Assembly: GCA_028278335.1 (NCBI GenBank)
Contig: JANQEN010000147.1
Location: 1-44,264 of the forward strand
Origin: Chitinivibrionales bacterium
GTDB taxonomy: Bacteria; Fibrobacterota; Chitinivibrionia; Chitinivibrionales; JANQEN01
Reading direction: 5' to 3'
Length of the DNA: 44,264 nt
The notes below the pieces were generated by a model. That model was not told where the DNA came from. It saw only the letters and a program-made list of their open reading frames with translations, and searched no databases. Position 1 is the stretch's first letter. The number at the start of each line of letters is the position of its first letter. Shown here piece by piece: positions 1 to 7,175 of this stretch. A program made the translations under genes and the position numbers.

Positions 1-142
1 CAGTAGGAGTAGATGCAGAAGTGCAAGATTATGATTTAGTAAGACTTGAAGGTTTTGAAGGGCATATCTACAAGGTGATATGGCTGAAAAGCCTGAAAGC
101 CTTAATGGGCATAGGATTGTACTTCTGCGCTGCTTCCTACTG
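1..142. repeat. Imperfect inverted repeat (26-bp arms)
   Basis: The left arm (1-26) and right arm (117-142) are inverted copies. Both contain CAGTAGGA, then GCAGAAGT, then CAA, separated by a diverged 5-base block. Weaker complementarity (TATG, TAAG-CTT) continues inward for about 20 bases. Read outward-in on both strands, the arms encode related peptides: VGVDAEVQDY on plus and VGSSAEVQSY on minus. This suggests an inverted duplication of coding DNA rather than a simple terminator. The left arm may extend beyond the window. Confidence 0.5.
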
Positions 143-158
143 CATAATCTGGGTTTAA
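3..158 (+). CDS. C-terminal fragment of an unidentified protein
   Basis: One frame is open from the window edge (base 3) to a TAA at 156-158, giving about 51 residues and no start codon. It begins VGVDAEVQDYDLVRLEGFEG and ends in a hydrophobic, Cys-rich stretch (LYFCAASYCIIWV). I do not recognise the family. It overlaps the inverted repeat at 1-142, so it may be the end of a real gene that starts outside the window, or a decayed duplicate. The following gene starts 54 bases downstream. Confidence 0.3.
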   Translation, partial: VGVDAEVQDYDLVRLEGFEGHIYKVIWLKSLKALMGIGLYFCAASYCIIWV

Positions 159-212
159 CGTTGAGTAGTATTAGCAAAATTCGTTCATTTATGACCTATA
201 TGGGAGTACACA

Positions 213-1595
213 ATGGCTGTTGACAAGAGACTTTTGGCGCTTATTTCCTATACGATTTTAGCCTTTTATGCAAATATCTTTGGACAAATTCACTGGGATA
301 TGGCTCAAGCTCGAGACATCGACAACATCCTCTCTGTAAAGGATCAGGCCCGCGTTTTTAATGAAAACTTACAATTCAGATTAGATTCTATTCTTCCCAA
401 GATTATGCGTCGAGAGGGAATAGATCTTTGGGTTGTCATGAATTTGGAGTATAATGAAGATCCTGTGTATATGACCTTAGTTTCTAAACCGGCATTCAAC
501 GCAAGGCGGTTGTCCATTTTAGTCTTTCATGATGGGCCAAAGGGTTTTAAGAAGTATAATGTCTGTTGGTGGGGTCAATGGACCTGCGGTCCGCTTTACG
601 AAGACCTCTTTACAGATCGAACAAAAGGAGGGAACCACCAATTCACCGTCCTTGCCGAGTTTATTGAAAAGGTAAATCCAAAAAAAATCGGAATAAACTA
701 TGCGGATCATTGGGAATACCACGACTCCTTTTCCCATGGATTTGGAATCTCAGCTCATTTAAAGGAAAAATTCGAGCGCTCTCTTAAACAAAAACATCGA
801 AAACGAATCACCTCAGCAGAATACCTCTGCTTAGGGTGGCTTGAAACGCGTAGCCCACGTGAACTGAGCCTCTATCACCATCTTTGCGGCATTGGGCATG
901 ACCTTATAGCAGAGTTCTTCTCCAACAAAGTTATTGTTCCCGATGTGACAACCACCGATGATGTTAAATGGTGGATTCGGCAACGTATTACCGACCTTGG
1001 ACTAAGGACATGGTTTCATCCCACATTCTATGTTATTCGCTCACCAAAAGATAGTGTCCTTTACGGAACAGAAGATACTGTTATTCGACGGGGTGATGTG
1101 TTACATTGTGATGTGGGGCTTTCATATTTAGGCATCAGCTCTGATATGCAGCACAACGCCTATGTTTGCCGCATTGGTGAAAAGATGCCACCCAAAGGAT
1201 TGATTACCTTATACAATAAGGGAAATCGTGTACAAGAGATAATGCTTACTGAGTTTCAAAAGGGAAAAAAAGGTAACGACATTTTAAAAAGTTGTTTGGA
1301 AAAAAGTAAATCTGAGGGAATCAATGCAAAAATTTATACCCATCCGGTAGGATTCTACGGCCATGGCGCAGGTATGACTGTGGGCATGTGGGATAAGCAA
1401 GATGGGGTACCAGGAACGGGGGAACATCCGCTCTATCCAAACACGGTGTATGCAATTGAATTTGGTGTTAAGGCCTCAGTACCAGAATGGGACAATAAAG
1501 AGGTATACCTCGGTTTTGAAGACCAAGGTGTTTTTACGGAGAGCGGTGCAAATTTTGTCGATGGGTATCCTCGTCAGTTTTACCTTATCAAGTAG
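213..1595 (+). CDS. Exported M24 family metallopeptidase (Xaa-Pro aminopeptidase-like)
   Basis: This protein (460 aa) has an N-terminal hydrophobic segment (about residues 6-24) that looks like a signal peptide, so it is probably periplasmic or surface-located. The creatinase/aminopeptidase P N-terminal domain spans about 40-210 and the pita-bread catalytic domain about 215-455. All five expected metal ligands of the M24 family can be placed: D300 (HCDVGL), D311 (SSDMQH), H384 (YGHGAG), E416 (AIEFGV) and E436 (GFEDQGV). Enzymes of this type use two metal ions to remove an N-terminal residue preceding proline, but the exact substrate cannot be read here; some M24 proteins are non-peptidase. 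The start is supported by GGGAG eight bases before the ATG. The kinase gene follows after 70 bases, and no terminator is visible between them. Confidence 0.85.
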   Translation: MAVDKRLLALISYTILAFYANIFGQIHWDMAQARDIDNILSVKDQARVFNENLQFRLDSILPKIMRREGIDLWVVMNLEYNEDPVYMTLVSKPAFNARRLSILVFHDGPKGFKKYNVCWWGQWTCGPLYEDLFTDRTKGGNHQFTVLAEFIEKVNPKKIGINYADHWEYHDSFSHGFGISAHLKEKFERSLKQKHRKRITSAEYLCLGWLETRSPRELSLYHHLCGIGHDLIAEFFSNKVIVPDVTTTDDVKWWIRQRITDLGLRTWFHPTFYVIRSPKDSVLYGTEDTVIRRGDVLHCDVGLSYLGISSDMQHNAYVCRIGEKMPPKGLITLYNKGNRVQEIMLTEFQKGKKGNDILKSCLEKSKSEGINAKIYTHPVGFYGHGAGMTVGMWDKQDGVPGTGEHPLYPNTVYAIEFGVKASVPEWDNKEVYLGFEDQGVFTESGANFVDGYPRQFYLIK

Positions 1596-1665
1596 CCCTA
1601 TTAACATGATAAAATTTGAATCATTATTGGCATAAAGCTGATAACTGAAGATATAAAACAATGCT

Positions 1666-3216
1666 ATGAACGATTTATCACGGTATTCAATAATAAGAAA
1701 AATTAGTTCTGGAGGTATGGCGAACGTCTATCTGGCAGAGGATACCGTGCTTAAACGAAAGGTGGCCATAAAGAAGGTTCATCCCCATTTACTTGAGCGA
1801 CCAGAGACAATAAAGCGATTTAATAACGAAGCAAAAATCATAGCGTCCCTTTCCCATGAAAATATCATTACGGTGTTTGATTATGGTGAAAACCTGGGTG
1901 ATCATTTTATTATCATGGAATATATTGAAGGATATTCGCTCATAGAGCTTCTTGACAAATTTGGTGTCATTCCAAATTTAGTGCTTTTGGATATTATGAA
2001 ACAGATTTTGTCTGGTCTCTGTTGCGCCCATGATAAAGGCGTGTATCATCGGGACATCAAGCCGGAAAACATAATGGTTGACAAAGAGGGCAATATCAGC
2101 ATAATGGATTTTGGCATCGCCTATCTTGTCAACCAAGAATCACTGACCATGACCGGCACATTTGTTGGGTCTCCAAACTATATTTCACCGGAACAGGTTC
2201 TCAACAACACCATTACAGAAAAGAGCGACATCTTCTCCTTTGGGAGTCTTGCCTATGTCTGTGCCACCGACACAGCACCATTTGAAGCTACCAACACAAA
2301 CGGGATTCTTTATAAGGTTGCCAATGAGGAGCCATCACCACCTCATGTGAAGAATAGTGATATATTGCTCTGTAGCTCGGATATTATTGTCTCCTGTCTA
2401 AAAAAATCACCCGATGATCGACCAGATTCTCATGAATGTTTGCGTAAGCTTGAGAGGGCGTTCAATTCATTTGACTTAGAGGTTGATAGAAAAAGGTTTC
2501 TCACTTTCACAAAAAATCCCTACACCTATCGCGAAGAGGAAAAAAAGGAACTCTCCAGAATCTATCAGAAGAAAGCACTCGCTGAGTATAGGCAAAAGAA
2601 ATTTGTACTTGCTCTAAAAAGCCTAAACCAAATCAAATCTTTTGGCCTCCTTTCAAGTGATGAAGAAAAAATTCTTAGGAAAATTAAACACCGAGGGCAC
2701 ATAAAAAGGCTTGTCCTTGCATCAATTACATCCATTGTACTGATATTGATTTTCATCTCCTTTTTAAATATAATCAAAAAGGAGAGTGATGATATGAATA
2801 CACAAAATGATCAAACCAACTCACCTCTGACAATAGCTGAGCCATTGGAGCAAAGAGAGCAAGAATCAATTAAAAGAGATTCCACCTTCGACACATCAAA
2901 AAAGGTATTTTCACAGCCCCCAGTAAATAAGAGACCCCTTGCCAAATTAGAGACACCAGTTGAAAAACCAACAATTCAAAAGAAGGACTCTCTATCCTTT
3001 GGCTATCTTGATGTTCGAACCAACCCACCCTGGACAAAGGTGTACTTGGACAACCTCTACCTTGGCCAGACACCCAAAACGGGCATCATTAGACTCCAAT
3101 CAGGAAAACACTCACTGGTACTCTCAAAACCAGGTTTTGAATCAGAAACTCTGAGCCTTGCAATTGAAGAGCGAGACACGTTACTTAAAAAAGTTAAATT
3201 AAATCTCCTACAATAA
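1666..3216 (+). CDS. Transmembrane Ser/Thr protein kinase with C-terminal PEGA domain
   Basis: This 516-aa protein has an intact Hanks-type kinase domain at about 7-268. It shows the glycine-rich loop (GGMANVYLAED), the ATP-binding Lys K36 (VAIKK), Glu E55, the catalytic loop HRDIKPEN (D130, N135), DFG at 148-150, and SPE in place of APE. A charged linker with a tetratricopeptide-like stretch (about 295-335) leads to one membrane helix (about 348-370), a Pro/Lys/Ser-rich region, and a PEGA domain (about 445-514) with the typical NPPWTKVYLDNLYLGQTP and KPGFE signatures. The kinase should face the cytoplasm and the PEGA domain the periplasm, where PEGA domains are thought to bind surface structures. 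The downstream FHA-containing sigma-54 activator is a natural candidate target (inference). Two ATGs lie close together; the one used gives the normal kinase N-terminus. Confidence 0.92.
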   Translation: MNDLSRYSIIRKISSGGMANVYLAEDTVLKRKVAIKKVHPHLLERPETIKRFNNEAKIIASLSHENIITVFDYGENLGDHFIIMEYIEGYSLIELLDKFGVIPNLVLLDIMKQILSGLCCAHDKGVYHRDIKPENIMVDKEGNISIMDFGIAYLVNQESLTMTGTFVGSPNYISPEQVLNNTITEKSDIFSFGSLAYVCATDTAPFEATNTNGILYKVANEEPSPPHVKNSDILLCSSDIIVSCLKKSPDDRPDSHECLRKLERAFNSFDLEVDRKRFLTFTKNPYTYREEEKKELSRIYQKKALAEYRQKKFVLALKSLNQIKSFGLLSSDEEKILRKIKHRGHIKRLVLASITSIVLILIFISFLNIIKKESDDMNTQNDQTNSPLTIAEPLEQREQESIKRDSTFDTSKKVFSQPPVNKRPLAKLETPVEKPTIQKKDSLSFGYLDVRTNPPWTKVYLDNLYLGQTPKTGIIRLQSGKHSLVLSKPGFESETLSLAIEERDTLLKKVKLNLLQ

Positions 3217-3349
3217 CACTCCCCCATTCAATTTCTTCTTTGCTGGAGATCTCCTTAGAACCTAAGAATTTATGTGCCAAAAAATGTAATTTAACTATAT
3301 TATTAATCTAGAATTCAAAATATTTAATAAATAACGCTCAGCAACACTG

Positions 3350-3372
3350 GGTGGTATCATTTTTATACCTCC
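3350..3372 (+). promoter_or_regulatory. Small inverted repeat just before the start of the next gene
   Basis: GGTGGTAT (3350-3357) and ATACCTCC (3365-3372) can pair with one mismatch around a 7-base loop, ending 10 bases before the ATG at 3383. No ordinary Shine-Dalgarno sequence is seen there; the right arm contains CCTCC. It could be an operator or an RNA hairpin affecting translation. Weak evidence, one copy only. Confidence 0.25.
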
Positions 3373-3382
3373 AAATTTTAAT

Positions 3383-4198
3383 ATGACAATTTCAAAGCAG
3401 ACACTCTTTTTTCTCACTTGTTTAGCATTGCTTTTCCAAAATAGATCTTTTGGTGGAAATGAAACAATTGGAGAGGAGATAAGACAACTCTTTGAATGGG
3501 GAGAGTATGAAAAAATTATTGAGCTGGCCCCTAGCTACTTGTCGAATATTACTCTGCTTGAAGATTCTCTTCTGACCTCAAAGCTACATCTTTATCTTGG
3601 GGTAGCTTTGTTTACTATGGGTGATGTGGGTAAGTCGCGAGAGGAATTTTTGGCCTCCCTATCAATCAAGCCGGACATTTTACTGGACAAACATTATGTG
3701 TCAGAAAACATTTGGCATTTTTTTCTTACCGTAAAAGAAGAGTACAGAAGAGTCCAAGAGGAAGAGAAAAAACTCGCTCATATAAAAAAACAGCAAGAAA
3801 TTGAGACCAATCAAAAGCAAGCAGTTATTGACAGTTTGGGAAAAACAGTATCAAATGTTCGTAAAAAGGGTTTCTTTTATTCCGGCTTGGGTACAGCAAT
3901 TTTAACAGTGGGGTTTTCTGGTACCGCAGTGTATCAATATTATCAAGGAGAGGCCGAATATAACAAATTCAAGATAGCAGCTGCAATGGGTGATTTGGAA
4001 ACCTATGAAGCACAAAAAAAGGAAGTAAAAAAATATAACACCTATACAATGCTTCTAACCTCCGCATCGGCTATGTGTGCTCTGTCAAGTTCGCTGTTTT
4101 TTGTTATAGCAAATAAACAGCGAAAGAGAAACAGTTCAACCTTTTCTTTACACATAAACCCCATAACACAATCTGTTCAAATGACTCTCATCTTTTAG
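3383..4198 (+). CDS. Exported TPR/coiled-coil protein with membrane hairpin, unknown function
   Basis: I do not recognise a named family. The 271-aa product begins with a signal peptide (about 1-24). A tetratricopeptide-like helical region (about 28-110: GEYEKIIELAPSYL, LYLGVALFTMGDVGKSREEF) follows, then a charged coiled coil (about 115-158) and two hydrophobic helices (about 165-185 and 220-242) separated by a polar stretch. A basic patch precedes a C-terminal beta-strand-like tail ending in Phe (SVQMTLIF). The TPR part suggests protein-protein contact in the envelope. The gene lies between the kinase (166 bases upstream) and the sigma-54 activator (15 bases downstream), so it probably belongs to the same signalling unit. 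The products at 20769 and 39513 have a similar C-terminal layout. Confidence 0.7.
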   Translation: MTISKQTLFFLTCLALLFQNRSFGGNETIGEEIRQLFEWGEYEKIIELAPSYLSNITLLEDSLLTSKLHLYLGVALFTMGDVGKSREEFLASLSIKPDILLDKHYVSENIWHFFLTVKEEYRRVQEEEKKLAHIKKQQEIETNQKQAVIDSLGKTVSNVRKKGFFYSGLGTAILTVGFSGTAVYQYYQGEAEYNKFKIAAAMGDLETYEAQKKEVKKYNTYTMLLTSASAMCALSSSLFFVIANKQRKRNSSTFSLHINPITQSVQMTLIF

Positions 4199-4213
4199 CA
4201 GAAATGAAATAAC

Positions 4214-5959
4214 ATGTTAAAGCTACGCCATTTTAGTGACAATCAAACCAAAGACATTTCACTGACACCAACAACTCTTCACATGGGTAAGGATTGTGAA
4301 AACGATATCTCTCTTTACGATGAAGACATTCCTGATATTGCTGCGGAAATAACCTTCTGTGAGAATAGTTTTACTATCTCAGCAATCCAGTTAAATCATC
4401 TATGTATTAATGGAAAAAAACACAAAGAGAAAAAACTGTTGCCTGGAGACAGGATTGAAATTGGATCTCACCTTTTTTGTGTAGACCAAACCGACACTAC
4501 AAACAACATAACCCACTTTGATCATACAAATCAGACTCATTTGGAAAGCCTTACCCAATTCGTTGAAGCTGTTGGAAGAGAACGAGACCTTTATACCCTC
4601 TTAAGAAAGATCATTGAGACGCTCTTCAACATGCTCGGGGGCGATGATGCTTTTATTTTTAAGCTGGACAAACAGGGAAAACCACAGCTTTTTGTTAGCT
4701 CTGATAAGAATAAAACAGAGGCCCTTTTTAGCGACACCATAGTGCAGACTACCCTTAAAAAGGGAGAAGGGCTTTTTATTCCAAATGCCCTTGATGATCC
4801 AACCATTAGTCCTTCCCAAAGTATTATAGACTTTGAACTAACCTCAATACTGTGCAGCCCCATAAAGGTTGCAGATTGCATCATTGGCATTATTTATTTA
4901 GGAGCACGGAAACGATCGACTTCTTTTAGCAAAGACGATCTTGAAATTCTAAACACCTTCGCCGTTATTGCAGGAATGCTTATAAACCATGTTGAATTCA
5001 TTTCCCAGCAGCGAAGAACCATTCAAGAACTAACTGCACATCAGCAAGATTATCAGGGAATTATCGCGGAATCAAAGGAGATGCGAGAAGTTTTAAAAAA
5101 AATAGATACTGTGGCAATCAGTTCGATTGGCATACTTTTAGAAGGTGAAACCGGAACAGGGAAAGACCTTTTAGCCTCTCTAATTCACTCAAAAAGCGAT
5201 CGATCGGAAAAGCCGTTTGTCAATGTAAATTGCAGTTCTATTCAAAAAGATTTACAAGAGTCAGAATTTTTTGGTCATAAAAAGGGTAGCTTTACAGGGG
5301 CAACCAAAGATCATAAAGGCCTTTTTGCATCAGCCCATGGGGGCACAATTTTCCTCAATGAAATTAGTGATATGGAAATAGGTCTCCAGGCAAAATTTTT
5401 ACGCGTGCTGGAAAGCGGCATGTTACGGCCAGTCGGTTCATCACAAGAGGTTGCTGTAGATGTACGGGTTATTTGTGCGACAAACAAAAATTTGGAAAAC
5501 ATGGTAAAAGAAAGAACATTCCGAGAGGATCTCTTTTATCGCATAAACCAGTTTAAATTAGTCCTACCTCCCTTGCGAGAGCGTGGGGAAGATTGTGTTT
5601 TATTAGCATATTACTTCCTAGAAAAATATCGTTCCGAGTATCCCAATCGGGAGATAATAGATTTTCATCCTGACACTTTGGCGTTTATACAATCACATAA
5701 TTGGCCAGGAAATGTTCGAGAACTCGCCAGTGCTATTCACACAATGGTTCTTTCCTCTACATCACCTTTGGGATCGATTCATTCTACCATAAAACCAAAT
5801 AAGGAGCTTAAGAATTTTGATGACGCAACCAAGGATTTCCAAAAACAGCTTATACAAAAAACACTTCGATTTACCAGTGGCAACAAGGAACAAGCCGCAA
5901 AACAATTAGGTATGAGCAGAAGCACCTTTTTCCGTTATCTTTCATCATTATCGATTTAA
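4214..5959 (+). CDS. FHA-GAF-AAA+ sigma-54-dependent transcriptional activator with altered Walker B
   Basis: The 581-aa protein has, in order, a divergent FHA domain (about 1-92), a GAF domain (about 115-262), a sigma-54-interacting AAA+ domain (about 284-515) and a Fis-type helix-turn-helix (about 545-580, ending MSRSTFFRYLSSLSI). Walker A is GETGTGKD (310-318), and the sigma-54 contact loop is GSFTGA (358-363), a known variant of GAFTGA. Arginine-finger candidates are R437 and R443. Two departures matter. Walker B reads TIFLNEI, so the usual Asp is Asn382. The FHA lacks the usual Arg after Gly (GK at 25-26) and the Ser-x-x-His motif (it has DIPDIAAE), although a following ING is present. 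It is expected to open sigma-54 promoters by ATP hydrolysis, and candidate targets lie at 7108 and 20708. Start: no strong ribosome site; the spacing suggests co-transcription with the gene upstream. Confidence 0.9.
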   Translation: MLKLRHFSDNQTKDISLTPTTLHMGKDCENDISLYDEDIPDIAAEITFCENSFTISAIQLNHLCINGKKHKEKKLLPGDRIEIGSHLFCVDQTDTTNNITHFDHTNQTHLESLTQFVEAVGRERDLYTLLRKIIETLFNMLGGDDAFIFKLDKQGKPQLFVSSDKNKTEALFSDTIVQTTLKKGEGLFIPNALDDPTISPSQSIIDFELTSILCSPIKVADCIIGIIYLGARKRSTSFSKDDLEILNTFAVIAGMLINHVEFISQQRRTIQELTAHQQDYQGIIAESKEMREVLKKIDTVAISSIGILLEGETGTGKDLLASLIHSKSDRSEKPFVNVNCSSIQKDLQESEFFGHKKGSFTGATKDHKGLFASAHGGTIFLNEISDMEIGLQAKFLRVLESGMLRPVGSSQEVAVDVRVICATNKNLENMVKERTFREDLFYRINQFKLVLPPLRERGEDCVLLAYYFLEKYRSEYPNREIIDFHPDTLAFIQSHNWPGNVRELASAIHTMVLSSTSPLGSIHSTIKPNKELKNFDDATKDFQKQLIQKTLRFTSGNKEQAAKQLGMSRSTFFRYLSSLSI

Positions 5960-5978
5960 ATACTATTGTGAACCACAG

Positions 5979-7031
5979 ATGAAACACTCACTCTTACTTT
6001 TAGCTATCATTAGTACCATTTTTATTTATTGTCATAAACTGGATGTACCACTACATAACGATACACCAACGATACTAAACACTTCCCAACTGGAAAGAGT
6101 CTTGTATTTTCCAGACACCACCGTTTGTACCCTGGCCATAGAAGACCTAAATGATAAAAGTCTCTATCTCTCCTGTCATACATATGACACAATTACCCCA
6201 GACACAATTCTGTGTGACACACAACCATGGCCAGGGCATTTCAATCAAACCAATCAAACCTATGATAAAAAGCATCTTGTACTCTCCTTACCACAACCGG
6301 ATTTAACAACCTATAGTGGTATGCTGTGTATTTATGACCAAGAACAGGCGTCAACTACGATCCCCTACTGTATCACAAAGGAGCTTCGTGACACTTTTAA
6401 CATTCATTCACCAGCTCGAAATCTCTGGCACACCTATAGACCCAATGACACTGCCCATATTAAACCAATGCCTATATTGTCAACATATACACTTCAATTG
6501 ATACTTAATGAAAATCAGATTTGTCGATCCACAGGTCTGCGAACCACATATTGCATTGCCGGTGATTTTTGTATAAATGTAAAGTTTGGCATCATTGGAT
6601 TATCCTTTGATAAGCTTCGTGGTATTCGAGTAAGCTTTAACATTTCAACTAGCCCGGACACCATTCCCTATAGCGGCATTGATGCAGGTCTTTACATTGG
6701 AAGCTCCTTTAATAAATTACAGATTACCGCAGCAAAGGGGTTTGATCTTGTTTCAAAATATGTAAACTATTTCTCAGGAAACATGCGGATAGCTAAGTCC
6801 GACACGGTTGTCTCTCTCTACTGCTGGGACGAGACATCTATAGAGCCCCTGGAGGTTATGAAAAGGGTGACCTTTTCTCCAAAGGATTCACTCTTTTATG
6901 TTCATTTGAAAATGAGTGTAGACAATTTGGACCATACAAGATATTGCCTATGGGATAATTTTACTATAAGTAAGGGATCGCTAAAATTTTTAGAAGAACC
7001 ACAACATTCTGTCAACAAACCGTCCCAATGA
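5979..7031 (+). CDS. Exported protein of unknown function
   Basis: The 350-aa product starts with a hydrophobic segment (about 3-17) ending FIYCHK. The Cys could be lipidated, but the preceding residues are not a canonical lipobox. The rest is rich in Thr, Asp, Asn and Cys (about 15 Cys), typical of a secreted beta-sheet protein. The C-terminal third (about 205-335) has strand patterns such as RVSFNISTSP, AGLYIGSS and LQITAAKGFDL that look like a concanavalin-type sandwich; this is a weak impression. The gene starts 19 bases after the activator gene, so it is likely the last member of that transcription unit. It ends 76 bases before a sigma-54-type promoter. No family is recognised. Confidence 0.6.
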   Translation: MKHSLLLLAIISTIFIYCHKLDVPLHNDTPTILNTSQLERVLYFPDTTVCTLAIEDLNDKSLYLSCHTYDTITPDTILCDTQPWPGHFNQTNQTYDKKHLVLSLPQPDLTTYSGMLCIYDQEQASTTIPYCITKELRDTFNIHSPARNLWHTYRPNDTAHIKPMPILSTYTLQLILNENQICRSTGLRTTYCIAGDFCINVKFGIIGLSFDKLRGIRVSFNISTSPDTIPYSGIDAGLYIGSSFNKLQITAAKGFDLVSKYVNYFSGNMRIAKSDTVVSLYCWDETSIEPLEVMKRVTFSPKDSLFYVHLKMSVDNLDHTRYCLWDNFTISKGSLKFLEEPQHSVNKPSQ

Positions 7032-7107
7032 TGAGACGAGGAATCTTAACAATGAGACTATCGCTGCAAAATATTGGTCATTGTGAGCATCTATCGTATA
7101 AAAATGT

Positions 7108-7123
7108 TGGCATGAATTGTGCC
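7108..7123 (+). promoter_or_regulatory. Candidate sigma-54 (-24/-12) promoter
   Basis: TGGCATGAATTGTGCC carries the GG and GC dinucleotides at the exact spacing of the sigma-54 consensus TGGCACG-N4-TTGCW. Mismatches are C6 to T, T12 to G and the last base. It lies 52 bases upstream of the ATG at 7176, in the intergenic region after the sigma-54 activator block. A TATAAT at 7126-7131 is only 13 bases from TTGGCA, too close for a normal sigma-70 pair. Confidence 0.55.
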
Positions 7124-7175
7124 TATATAATTAAAACTAATCAGCCAAAAAAATTCAGTAAAAAAGGAGAACTCC

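Noticed and set aside
7107..7131. Sigma-70 promoter TTGGCA...TATAAT
   Set aside because: The spacer is only 13 bases; the same bases fit the sigma-54 pattern better.
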